A stretch of DNA of 9,525 bases from Candidatus Latescibacterota bacterium. Lineage in GTDB: Bacteria; Latescibacterota; UBA2968; UBA8231. The position numbers were made by a program, and so were the translations under genes. Positions 1 through 7,400 of the stretch are shown one piece after another. The notes beneath the pieces are model-generated. The model was not told where the DNA came from and did no database searches. It saw only the letters and a list, made by a program, of their open reading frames with translations. The stretch's first letter is position 1; every line of letters starts with the position of its first letter. The stretch spans positions 1 to 9,525 of the forward strand of contig JAJDYK010000250.1 of NCBI GenBank assembly GCA_022825185.1. The letters are read 5' to 3'.

Positions 1-1
1 C

Positions 2-508
2 TTGTTCGGCGTTGCCCTCGGCCTAGGGGTACACACCGTGACCGAAGGGATCGCGCTGGGTACCAGTATGAGGTTGGGGCCGCCGCATGAAAACGACGTC
101 GCATTGGCAGGCCTAGGGGTATTCCTCGCCATTATGCTGCACAAGCCGCTCGATGCGTACTCCATTATCGGCATGATGAAATCCGCCGGTCACAGTCCGC
201 GCGCCCGGACATTGGCCAATGTCGGATTTGCCATTCTGTGCCCTGTGGTGGCTATAGCGAGCTTTGGGGGGGTGGAATTGCTTGGCTCGGAGGAAGGAGC
301 TATTGTAGGCTATGTGTTGTCCTTTGCGGCGGGCGCATTCCTGTGCATTGCCTTGAGCGACCTGCTGCCAGAGATCCATTTCCACAGCCACGATCGCGGC
401 AAGCTCATCGTCTCCCTCCTCGTGGGAATCGGCCTCGCCTATGTACTGTATTTCGTCGAATCCAGTGCCATCCACGGACATGGCATGGAGGCGCACGAAG
501 GGCATTAG
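2..508 (+). CDS. ZIP-family metal transporter, C-terminal part (5' end outside the window)
   Basis: Inner-membrane transporter of the ZIP family, which moves Zn2+ or other divalent metals into the cytoplasm. The reading frame is open from the window edge, so the true start is upstream; the first TTG is only the first codon visible. About 168 residues remain, with roughly five hydrophobic segments (about 2-24, 34-56, 70-92, 98-120 and 135-154). The two family metal-site helices are recognisable: HTVTEG at residues 11-16, matching the HNxxEG helix, and HKPLDA at 47-52, matching the HExPHE helix but with K in place of E and D as the later acid. Histidines cluster in the last loop (EIHFHSH) and the tail (HGHGMEAHEGH), plausible metal-binding stretches. 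The stop codon touches the stop of the opposing dehydrogenase gene, with no base between them. Family is secure; the metal is not determined. Confidence 0.85.
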   Translation: MFGVALGLGVHTVTEGIALGTSMRLGPPHENDVALAGLGVFLAIMLHKPLDAYSIIGMMKSAGHSPRARTLANVGFAILCPVVAIASFGGVELLGSEEGAIVGYVLSFAAGAFLCIALSDLLPEIHFHSHDRGKLIVSLLVGIGLAYVLYFVESSAIHGHGMEAHEGH

Positions 509-1519
509 CTAGATCGCCACCTTCTCCCCCGTCTTCACCGACTCAATTCCTTTCAAACACAACAGCAGCGAGTTCCGCGCGCTCTGACCGCCTATCTCCT
601 GCGACGCCCTGCCCTGAGCGATCGCATCCACCGCTTCTTGCAACTCGCCGACGAAACCGTCCTCGCCCGGCAGAGCTGGCGTGCAGACTCCGCCGTCCTT
701 GGTCAACAGTTGCGGCGGTTCTCCCCAAGACGAGTTGAACTTGAGCGTGGCCTCTTCAAAGTACACGTCGTAACCGTGCTCAAAGGGACAGCCCTGTTGC
801 GCCAACCAGCCACCTTCGGCGCTGATGGCCATTGGGCCGTCGTACTGGTAGTGGACGTTGATGTACTCGACTGTCTCGCCCCGGCCAATGTACCCTTGCG
901 CGCTGACCGCCGTGGGCATCCCAAACAAAAACTGCACGAAGTCCGCGTCGTGGATGTGCAGGTCGATTGCTGGGCCGCCGGTGCGCTCCAAATCTTCTGG
1001 TGCCCACCACGCCGGTCGCGAAATAATCCGCTTAAAATGAGCGGCGAGCACGGGGCCGTGTTCCGCGTCGTCAACGAGCTGTTTGATCAGCCGGAACTCG
1101 GGGAAATACCGCAGGACGTGGGCAACCATAAATTGCCGCTGGTGCTCCTCGGCCGTTGCTACGATCCGGTCGGCGGCGTCCAAGGCCAATGCAATGGGCT
1201 TTTCCAATAGCACGTGCTTGCCCGCAGATAAAGCGCGGATGCTAGTCTCGACGTGCATGTTCGTCGGCAGACAGATATCCACCAAGTCGATCTCCCCATC
1301 GGCGAGCAACTCGTCCAACGTTTCGTAGCAGCGTATGCCCGACAAGTCCTGCACTCCCCCGCTATCGCCGAAATTGCCCTGAATATCGTTCCAATCCCCC
1401 GCGCGCTTTTTAGGGTCGCGGGAGACGATAGCTGCAACCTGGCCCCCGTTGACTTGGGCCATAGCCTTGTAGTGGGTCATGCCCATGAAACCGATGCCGA
1501 CAATGCCGATATTGACCAT
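509..1519 (-). CDS. Gfo/Idh/MocA-family NAD(P)-dependent oxidoreductase, canonical
   Basis: Cytoplasmic dehydrogenase of the Gfo/Idh/MocA family, which oxidises or reduces sugars, inositols and related polyols with NAD(P). The substrate cannot be read from sequence. About 336 residues, normal for the family. An N-terminal Rossmann fold carries GIGFMG at residues 8-13 (GxGxxG), followed by LPTNMHVE and the EKP signature at 106-108, whose lysine is catalytic. The C-terminal half holds GGPAIDLHIHD at 181-191, giving the usual Asp (186) and His (190) of the active site. Two consecutive ATGs occur. The AGGAGG at 1525-1530 lies 2 nt from the first (1522) and 5 nt from the second (1519), so I prefer the second. 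A sigma-70-like promoter sits just upstream. The gene is monocistronic here, pointing away from the toxin-antitoxin module and converging on the ZIP gene. Unlike the two related proteins at 2499-4468, all signature residues are intact. Confidence 0.92.
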   Translation of the reverse strand: MVNIGIVGIGFMGMTHYKAMAQVNGGQVAAIVSRDPKKRAGDWNDIQGNFGDSGGVQDLSGIRCYETLDELLADGEIDLVDICLPTNMHVETSIRALSAGKHVLLEKPIALALDAADRIVATAEEHQRQFMVAHVLRYFPEFRLIKQLVDDAEHGPVLAAHFKRIISRPAWWAPEDLERTGGPAIDLHIHDADFVQFLFGMPTAVSAQGYIGRGETVEYINVHYQYDGPMAISAEGGWLAQQGCPFEHGYDVYFEEATLKFNSSWGEPPQLLTKDGGVCTPALPGEDGFVGELQEAVDAIAQGRASQEIGGQSARNSLLLCLKGIESVKTGEKVAI

Positions 1520-1524
1520 CATTT

Positions 1525-1530
1525 CCTCCT
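1525..1530 (-). promoter_or_regulatory. Strong Shine-Dalgarno that decides the dehydrogenase start
   Basis: The minus strand reads AGGAGG here. It lies 2 nt from the ATG at 1522 and 5 nt from the ATG at 1519. The second spacing is the workable one, so the protein should begin MVNIGIVG rather than MMVNIGIVG. Confidence 0.6.
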
Positions 1531-1544
1531 TGTGTGGAGTTGCT

Positions 1545-1574
1545 AGGATAGGCTTGGGGGCCGACTGCTGTCAA
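1545..1574 (-). promoter_or_regulatory. Sigma-70-type promoter for the 509-1519 dehydrogenase
   Basis: Read on the minus strand, a perfect TTGACA occupies 1574-1569. It is followed after 18 nt by TATCCT at 1550-1545, which matches four of six -10 bases. The predicted transcript would start near 1538 and give a leader of about 20 nt that includes the AGGAGG at 1525-1530. The -35 match is seen directly; use as a promoter is inferred. Confidence 0.5.
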
Positions 1575-1622
1575 GCTGATTGCGGCCCAAGGCGCTTTTG
1601 CCGTATATCAGAGGTATCGGCG

Positions 1623-1656
1623 CTGCTATCGTCATTACCTAATTCAGCGATAGCAG
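1623..1656. promoter_or_regulatory. Inverted repeat upstream of the antitoxin gene, candidate operator
   Basis: CTGCTATCG at 1623-1631 and CGATAGCAG at 1648-1656 are perfect 9-bp reverse complements with a 16-bp spacer. The right arm ends 27 bp before the antitoxin ATG. Ribbon-helix-helix antitoxins of VapBC-type modules commonly bind such repeats with their toxin to repress their own operon, so an autoregulatory operator is the natural reading. There is no T-run, so a terminator is unlikely. I found no convincing -35/-10 pair for the antitoxin promoter around it. Confidence 0.45.
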
Positions 1657-1683
1657 ACGTAGAGAAAGCCAAGGAGACCGACT

Positions 1684-1944
1684 ATGAGTATCAGGCTCGA
1701 CTTACCCAAAGAATTGGAACGAGAACTGACAACGGAAGCTACACAAATGGGGGTGTCTCTCGCTGAGTACGTCTTGCGTCTTCTTTCCACTAGGTCATCT
1801 GTTGAGGCTGCGCCAGCCACGGGTGCAGAATTGATCGCCTATTGGCAAAGCGAAGGGCTCCTTGGCACGCGGTCTCGTACCACCGATAGCCAAGCGCTCG
1901 CCCGTCAACTCCGTCATAAGGTGGAAAAACGAATACGGGAATAG
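1684..1944 (+). CDS. vapB: Ribbon-helix-helix antitoxin of a VapBC-type module
   Basis: An 86-residue antitoxin. Residues 1-35 (SIRLDLPKELERELTTEA...SLAEYVLRLL) have the pattern of a ribbon-helix-helix DNA-binding domain: a short amphipathic strand followed by two helices. Residues 46-86 (TGAELIAYWQSEGLLGTR and a basic end) would be the toxin-wrapping tail. The expected role is to neutralise the PIN toxin encoded 3 nt downstream and to repress the operon. AGGAG at 1672-1676 sits 7 nt before the ATG. Base composition is lower in G+C than the flanking genes (27 of 60 bases in the row 1681-1740). Similar antitoxin/PIN pairs are, as I recall, common in cyanobacteria and other mobile gene pools. 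The vapB symbol marks position and fold; the antitoxin subfamily is not proven. Confidence 0.8.
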   Translation: MSIRLDLPKELERELTTEATQMGVSLAEYVLRLLSTRSSVEAAPATGAELIAYWQSEGLLGTRSRTTDSQALARQLRHKVEKRIRE

Positions 1945-1947
1945 TCT

Positions 1948-2328
1948 TTGTATCTCCTCGATACTGATGTGCTCATTGACATTCAGCGCGAGCATACTCC
2001 AGCGCTGACTTGGTTTGCTGGCTTGATCGAACTTCCGGCTGTGCCTGGCTTCGTGATCATGGAGCTGATTCAGGACGCCCAAAATGCTGGGCAGGTTCAG
2101 CAGGCGTTGAAATTAGTCGCGCCCTTACCAGTGGTGTGGCCCACCGCTGCTGACTGCCAACGTGCCTTGACTGATTTTACGTCTTATCACCTCTCGCATA
2201 ACCTAGGCTTGTTGGATGCCTTAATTGCAGCTTGTGCGATTGGTTCGTCAATGACGCTGTGTACCTTTAACGTCAAGCATTATCGGATGGTGCCCGATCT
2301 TGATGTAGCCCAGCCCTATGCCCGGTAA
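1948..2328 (+). CDS. vapC: PIN-domain toxin, VapC family
   Basis: A 126-residue PIN-domain ribonuclease, the toxin of a type II toxin-antitoxin pair; VapC proteins cleave tRNA or rRNA and halt translation. The Mg2+-binding acids are in place: D5 in YLLDTDVLID, E39 in VIMELIQDA, D90 in LGLLDALIAAC, and the family's fourth polar position N108 in TFNVKHY. Length is typical. The start is TTG at 1948, 3 nt after the antitoxin stop; an ATG is not available near the conserved YLLDTD start, and the weak start plus tight spacing suggests translational coupling that keeps toxin below antitoxin. G+C in two 60-base rows counted here is 43-48%, against 68% in a row of the next gene, which suggests recent acquisition. 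Nothing looks broken, so the toxin is probably active. Confidence 0.9.
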   Translation: MYLLDTDVLIDIQREHTPALTWFAGLIELPAVPGFVIMELIQDAQNAGQVQQALKLVAPLPVVWPTAADCQRALTDFTSYHLSHNLGLLDALIAACAIGSSMTLCTFNVKHYRMVPDLDVAQPYAR

Positions 2329-2329
2329 A

Positions 2330-2372
2330 GCACTTTTATGCAGATAAAAATGCGAATTTCGAGCACTTTTTT
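2330..2372 (+). terminator. Alternative hairpins after the toxin gene, possible terminator
   Basis: Directly after the toxin stop, GCACTTTTAT (2330-2339) pairs with ATAAAAATGC (2344-2353) around a GCAG loop, giving nine pairs and one mismatch. The same right arm can instead pair with a second copy, GCACTTTTT at 2363-2371 (eight pairs, one bulged C), which ends in a run of six T. The structure is A/T-rich, so it is weak as an intrinsic terminator. No other candidate terminator for the toxin-antitoxin operon is visible. Confidence 0.35.
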
Positions 2373-2424
2373 CAGGTAAAGAGAACTCCCCCACCAAATC
2401 CCCACTAACTACTAAGTCGCCTTT

Positions 2425-2453
2425 TTGGCGTCCATCCGCAGGGCTATTATACT
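2425..2453 (+). promoter_or_regulatory. Sigma-70-type promoter for the 2499-4468 gene pair
   Basis: TTGGCG at 2425-2430 (four of six -35 bases) is followed after 17 nt by TATACT at 2448-2453 (five of six -10 bases). A start near 2460 would give a leader of about 40 nt to the ATG at 2499. The rest of 2373-2498 holds nothing else I can name. Confidence 0.5.
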
Positions 2454-2498
2454 ATCTCGCGTCCAGTGCGTCTCTATACGCCAACGAGGAACCATCCC

Positions 2499-3635
2499 AT
2501 GCCCGCTGAAACCTACGACATTCTGCTGGTCAGCTTCAGCAAACACAGCCACCAGCAGCACTTCATCCCCTTGTATCAGGCCCATCCCCGCCTGCGCATC
2601 ATCGGCGTCGCCGACTACCCCGACACCGACCCGGACTTGCGTACTTACAACCAGCAATGGGCTAGCCAACTCGGCGTCCCCTACTCAGAAGACCTCGACG
2701 AGTCTATCGACGATCCGGCCATCAATATCGTCAGCGTCGGATGCGAGATCGAACGGCGGTCCGCGCTCATCGTCCGCGCCGCCGAAGCTGGCAAGCACCT
2801 GTGGATCGACAAGTTTCCCGGAGCCACCCTCGCCGAGTCCGAGGCAGCCGCAGCCGCAGTCGAGCGCACCGGCGTCCGGGCGATCATCCCCGGCTACGCC
2901 TACGGCACCCTCGCCCAGCACACCCGCCAAGTCCTCGCCAGCGGCGATTTGGGCACGCTGCTCGGCGTCCACGTCGATGTGATGTTCGGCAAGGGCTGGC
3001 CGCGCCCGATAACCCAACGCCGCGCCTTTGTCGCACCCAACGGCCGGTGGAAATACCCCGATATCAAAAGAGAGTTGCTGACAGTGGGCGCATACGCCGT
3101 CGGCCTAATCCAAGAATGCCTCGGCCCCATCCGCCACGTCGTCGGCCACGCTGGGGCCTTCTTCTTCCCCGAACACGGTGCTCACGGCTGCGACGATTTT
3201 GGCACGATGACCCTGACCGATGCCGACGGCCGCGTAGCCACCTTGTGCGGCGGGCGCATTGGCACGGCCTCCCATCCCCAAGGCGGACCATCGCGGGCGT
3301 ACCTAATCGGCACCCGCCAGAGCGCTACCATCGACGCGAAAAGACCGGCGTTGGACGCTTATCTGCGCGACTATAGCACCGGCTACGACTATCAGCCCAA
3401 TCCCCAAGATCCCATGCAGTGGCACGGAGGACCGCCCGTTCCAACCGTCGCCCTATCCGAGGACACAGCGGGCCTAGCAGCCGGGCTCGACGATTTGGTC
3501 GCCGCTATCGACGACGACCGCCCGACCCGCTATGGCGTGCGCCAAGCGCGGGATTTGATGGAAATTATTCTCGCTGGCTACCGCGCCGTCGAGTGCAACG
3601 CGGCCATTGACCTGCCGCTGGAGCAAGAGCTATGA
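2499..3635 (+). CDS. Gfo/Idh/MocA-like protein with altered cofactor and catalytic motifs
   Basis: A 378-residue member of the Gfo/Idh/MocA superfamily by overall plan: a Rossmann-type N-terminal half with the usual loop INIVSVGCEIERRSALIVRAAEAGKHLWIDK, then a long C-terminal beta domain. Signatures are altered. The nucleotide-binding GxGxxG position reads SFSKHS (residues 12-17). EKP reads DKF (104-106), keeping the lysine. The central active-site stretch reads RELLTVGAYAVGLI (191-204), keeping a GAY like the dihydrodiol-dehydrogenase-type branch but with T where Asp is usual. Cofactor use is therefore uncertain. The chosen start is the ATG at 2499, with GAGGA at 2486-2490, 8 nt upstream; an in-frame GTG at 2466 lacks such support and would fall right next to the predicted transcription start. 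The stop overlaps the next start (ATGA), so the two are coupled. Confidence 0.85.
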   Translation: MPAETYDILLVSFSKHSHQQHFIPLYQAHPRLRIIGVADYPDTDPDLRTYNQQWASQLGVPYSEDLDESIDDPAINIVSVGCEIERRSALIVRAAEAGKHLWIDKFPGATLAESEAAAAAVERTGVRAIIPGYAYGTLAQHTRQVLASGDLGTLLGVHVDVMFGKGWPRPITQRRAFVAPNGRWKYPDIKRELLTVGAYAVGLIQECLGPIRHVVGHAGAFFFPEHGAHGCDDFGTMTLTDADGRVATLCGGRIGTASHPQGGPSRAYLIGTRQSATIDAKRPALDAYLRDYSTGYDYQPNPQDPMQWHGGPPVPTVALSEDTAGLAAGLDDLVAAIDDDRPTRYGVRQARDLMEIILAGYRAVECNAAIDLPLEQEL

Positions 3636-4468
3636 CTATCGCCCTCAGCGCCCATCCCGCCCTCAATCCACTCGTCGACCAACTCGCCGCTGCCTTGCCG
3701 ATCAAGGGCCTATACTACCCAGCGCGTCGGAACCCCAATACTGACCTGCCTTTTTTCAGCGACTTGCCAGCCATGCTCCAGGCAACCAGCCCCCGCGTCT
3801 GCGCCTTCCTCTCGCCTTATGCAGACCTTCACAACGATGTCCACACCTGCCTCCAAGCCGGCGTCGCCGTCCTCTGCGCCGGGCCAGTGCCCAAGGCCAA
3901 CCAGCCCATCGCCACTGGCGGCGTCCATCGCGGGTCGCCCTTGTTTACCAAGGCGCTACAGAAGCGGCGCGATCCTTCGTTTGCCGAGCCGGTCTATCTG
4001 CGCCTCGTGGCCGGAGTCCAAGAGCCGGGATTGCTACCGGCGTGGTGGGCCGCCTGTGGCCAGCTAGCTCTTGCCACCGACCTGCTAGGCGAAAGCCCTA
4101 CCCAAGTGCATCTTTGCGCCAACCGCCACGGCCGCGCCTACCAAGTAGTGCTAACCGCCACGGCTCCCAGTGGCGCGTCGATCCAGCTAGTCGTCGCCCC
4201 GCAGCCAGCGCTCGCCGAGCTAACCTTATTGGGCCGGGGAGGCCTAATCTCGGCCAGCGCCGCGCACAGCGGAATCGCCCTAGCCAGCGCCAAGGGAACC
4301 CACGTCGTGCCCGACGCGGCAACTCCTCCTGCTGAGCTAGAGTGGTTGCGCGATTTTTTGGAAAAAGATAATGCGACGAGCGAGCACTCAGGCGATTGCG
4401 GCCAAGCCCTGCTCAGCGGCCTGCGGCGGGCGCTGAAGACGCACCAACCGGTTTTGGTCAATCTCTAG
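3632..4468 (+). CDS. Short, degenerate Gfo/Idh/MocA-like protein, partner of the upstream gene
   Basis: 278 residues. Not a confident family call by motif, but the layout follows Gfo/Idh/MocA proteins throughout. LPFFSDLPAMLQ (39-50) matches the loop before the second cofactor half. CAFLSPYADLHNDVHTCLQAGVAVLCAGPVPKA (57-89) matches the usual TPNxxHxxxxxxAxxAGKHVLCEKP stretch, with AGP in place of EKP. AWWAACGQLALATDLLG (137-153) matches the active-site helix without Asp or His. A C-terminal stretch matches the family's beta sheet. The protein starts too late for a GxGxxG loop and is about 60-100 residues shorter than usual. I infer a non-catalytic or structural partner, perhaps a heteromer subunit of the 2499-3635 product, whose stop codon it overlaps by 4 nt. 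Its own last 11 bp overlap the end of the convergent ferredoxin oxidoreductase gene. It could alternatively be an enzyme with a new chemistry. Confidence 0.7.
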   Translation: MTIALSAHPALNPLVDQLAAALPIKGLYYPARRNPNTDLPFFSDLPAMLQATSPRVCAFLSPYADLHNDVHTCLQAGVAVLCAGPVPKANQPIATGGVHRGSPLFTKALQKRRDPSFAEPVYLRLVAGVQEPGLLPAWWAACGQLALATDLLGESPTQVHLCANRHGRAYQVVLTATAPSGASIQLVVAPQPALAELTLLGRGGLISASAAHSGIALASAKGTHVVPDAATPPAELEWLRDFLEKDNATSEHSGDCGQALLSGLRRALKTHQPVLVNL

Positions 4469-7400
4469 ACAGAGGTTGGGTGCGAAGTTGCGTCAACAAG
4501 CGCCCCGCCTGCTGCTTAGCTTGGTCAGCCGACGCCTCTTTTACGTGCTCGTACCCGCGAATGCCGTCCGGCAATTCGGCGATTTCCACGGCCAGCCCAT
4601 AGCTTTCTTCGGCCAGTGCCGGCAAGACCTCTTCGATCAACCCGCAGTACCAGCCAATCAGTTCGCGTTCCAAGCGCCGCGCCTCCGTGCGTCCGAAAAT
4701 GTCGAAGGCGGTTCCGCGCAACCCCTTTAGCCGGCTCAGCAACACCAACGCCGGACGCAGCCCCTTGCCAAAGCCGATCTTGCCCTTGAGCAAGCGCCGC
4801 ATCGTAGGCGGATGCAGTTGCCGGACGATTTTTACCTCCCCGTCGAACAGGGCGCGCATCCGCTCTTCGCTGCCGTTGCGCGTCGCCAACCGTGCAACCT
4901 CGTATTCGTCCTTGTACGCCATCAGCTTGTACAAGCCCCGCACCACGGCCCGCGTGAGTTGCAAACCATGCGACAACCCCCGATCCACTTCCCACACTTG
5001 GCGCACAAAACCCAAGTAGTGCCGAGCATACGCGACGTCCTGATATGCGCACAACTCGGCCAACCGCACCCCCAACTCCTTCTGCCCCTCCGCATTCAAA
5101 TCCGCCAACGCAGCCAACCCCTCGTCGAGCAGCGCCCGAGCAGCCGCGTCATGCGCCAGCCGCTCCTTCACCTCGGCCAACGTTTGGTCCGCGGACACTT
5201 GCTGAGTCCCCAACGCCCGCTCCACCCGCGCCGAGTCGGCCACAGCCAAGCGCCCCCAGCGAAAAGCCTGAATATTGTTCTCCACGGCTTGCCCGTTTAG
5301 GACAATAGCTTGCTCAATAGAGGCCGCTTGTAGGGGCAATACCCCAGCCTGATACGCAGCCCCCAACAGGAGCATGTTGGCGAAAATCGTATCCGAGAAT
5401 AGCCGCTCGGCCAGCCAGTAGGTATCGAGATACACATTGTCCTTACTAGTGCAGCGGTCAATCAGGGCGCGCAGTTGAGCCGCCTCGGGAAAGGGCTGCG
5501 TGCGCGGATTGCGATTCATCTCCGCGTTGGCGATTTCAGCGGTGCTGACGAAGGCGCGGGTGCGCTCGGGCGCGGCGTATTTGAGGTTGTCCGGCTCGGC
5601 CGCCCGCAGCAGATCAAACCCCAAGTACAGATCAACCTCTCCGGGGAAGAGGCGGTTGAACACGGGCTGCTCGGCGGCGCTTATCACAATCGGCGCTTCG
5701 ACCGGCCCGCCCTTTTGCGCCAGGCCGGTGTTGTTGGACAAATACACGTATTTGCCCTCCATCATGGCCGCGTACGCAATGAGATGGGAAATCGTCACCA
5801 CGCCCGTCCCCCCCCGACCCATGGCGAAGATCGCGTACGGCCGGTTCAGCGGGCACTCCGGCGGCTCTGGCAACTCGTCCAAAGGCTCCGGACGACGACG
5901 GCGCAAGCGCGTGCCCTTGGCCGGCTTGACCACGGCAAAGGACGGGCACTCGCCATCGAGACACAGCCCATCTTGGGCGCACTGGGCCTGCCGCACCTGC
6001 GTCTTGTCGCCGAACTCGGTCGCCACGCTGTAGAGCGCGGCGCAGCCTTCGGACTGGGCGTAACAGTCGCCGCAGCCCTCGCAAATATCCTCGTCAATGA
6101 GCACGTACTCGTCGGGCGTCAAACCTTGGCGGCGGCGACGACGACCCTTCTCGGTGGCGCACTCCTTGTCGAGGATAAGCACCGTGGTCCCGGCAATTTC
6201 CTTAAACTGATCGAGCGCTTCGGCGTGGCGCTCCAAGCCGAAAACCTCGATCCGCTCCCCGTCCAAGTGGCGATAGCGTGCGAGATCCTCGCTGACGATT
6301 CCCACCTTCACTACCCCCAGCCCCAAAAGCTCCTGCACGACATCCGACACCGGCCGCTGTCCCCCAGGCGTCTGTCCACCGGTGAGCGCGACTGCCCCGT
6401 TGAAAAGCAGCAGAAAGGTGATGTTCACTTCGCCTTGGACGCAGCTTTGGATCGCGCCGCGGCCGCTGTGGAAATAGCTTCCGTCGCCCAAGTATTGGTA
6501 GATGTGCTGATTGCCGTTGAAGGGTGCCCAGCCGCTGTAAATGGACCCACCAGCCCCCATCGTGGGGATGTAGAGCACGCCAGAATCGTAGGCTTCAATC
6601 GCCCGGATGGAGGAGCAGCCAATGGCCCCCCCGGGCTTCTCGTGCAAGTCGCGGAAGCTGTTGTACGGACAGCCGCCGCAGGACATGGGCGTGACGCGGG
6701 GCACAGCCGGATAAGTGCGGTCGAGCACGCGCCGCAATTCGGCGAGGCGCTCGGGAGACGCTCCCAGACGCGGGCCGAGCTTGAGCGCCAACTCCTCGGG
6801 ATCCACTTCGCCGTGCGCCGGAATCAGCGGCTGCCCATCCTCGTCCCACTGGCCGTACACGGCCTCCACATCCATTCCCCACAGCGCGGCCTTGACGCCC
6901 TCTTCGACAAAAGGACCCGGCTCCTCGACCACGTAGATGTGCCGCAGTCCACGGGCAAAGGTGCGCACAATTTCGCAGTCGAGCGGATAGCTCACCTCGA
7001 GGTGCAACACCGGCACCCGCAACCCCAAGTAGGAGAGGGCCTGCCGCACGTCCGCGTAGCTTTTGCCCACAGCCACGATGCCGACCCTGCCGCCCGCATC
7101 CGCATCCACTATGCGATTGAGGTCGTTGGCGCGGACATACGCCTCCACCAGCGGCCACTTTTCCTCCACCAGTTGCTGCTGCATGGGCAATGCGCCCGTA
7201 GCCATGACGATCTGGTTGAAGCGCTTGGCAAACGCGCGCTCGGGCAATGCGATATCTGGCCGCACGCAGTCCACGTCAACCGTGCTCGCGCCATCGCACA
7301 CCGGCGTCGCCAGCTTGAGTGAGGTTACCACACCAGCGTGGCGCGACAGGGCGACCGCGTGCAGCCCCAAACGAATGACATCTTCGATACTGGCCGGATA

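Noticed and set aside
20..121. A 12-bp direct repeat GGCCTAGGGGTA at 20-31 and 110-121.
   Set aside because: Both copies encode similar Gly-Leu-Gly-Val segments in frame inside the ZIP gene, so it is explained by coding of similar membrane-helix residues.
1598..1629. Possible -35/-10 (TTGCCG with TGCTAT) for the antitoxin operon.
   Set aside because: Matches are poor and spacing is 20 nt; I could not support a promoter beyond the inverted repeat itself.
1684..2328. The toxin-antitoxin module as part of a new defence system with the flanking oxidoreductases.
   Set aside because: The pair is a recognisable VapBC-type module, self-contained and compositionally different from its neighbours. 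Nothing in the flanking enzymes suggests a defence role.
2418..2430. Small inverted repeat CGCC-TTTTT-GGCG read as a hairpin or terminator.
   Set aside because: Only 4 bp of stem, no following T-run, and it overlaps the -35 of a better-supported promoter.
2466..2498. Upstream GTG start for the 2499 gene, adding 11 residues.
   Set aside because: No ribosome binding site, a position within a few bases of the predicted transcription start, and a good GAGGA with 8-nt spacing supports the ATG at 2499.
5475..7322. A long open frame of about 615 codons on the plus strand opposite the ferredoxin oxidoreductase gene.
   Set aside because: It is the GC-rich antisense shadow of a gene with clear domains and cofactor motifs. 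Its translation has no recognisable domain, and it has no ribosome binding site.
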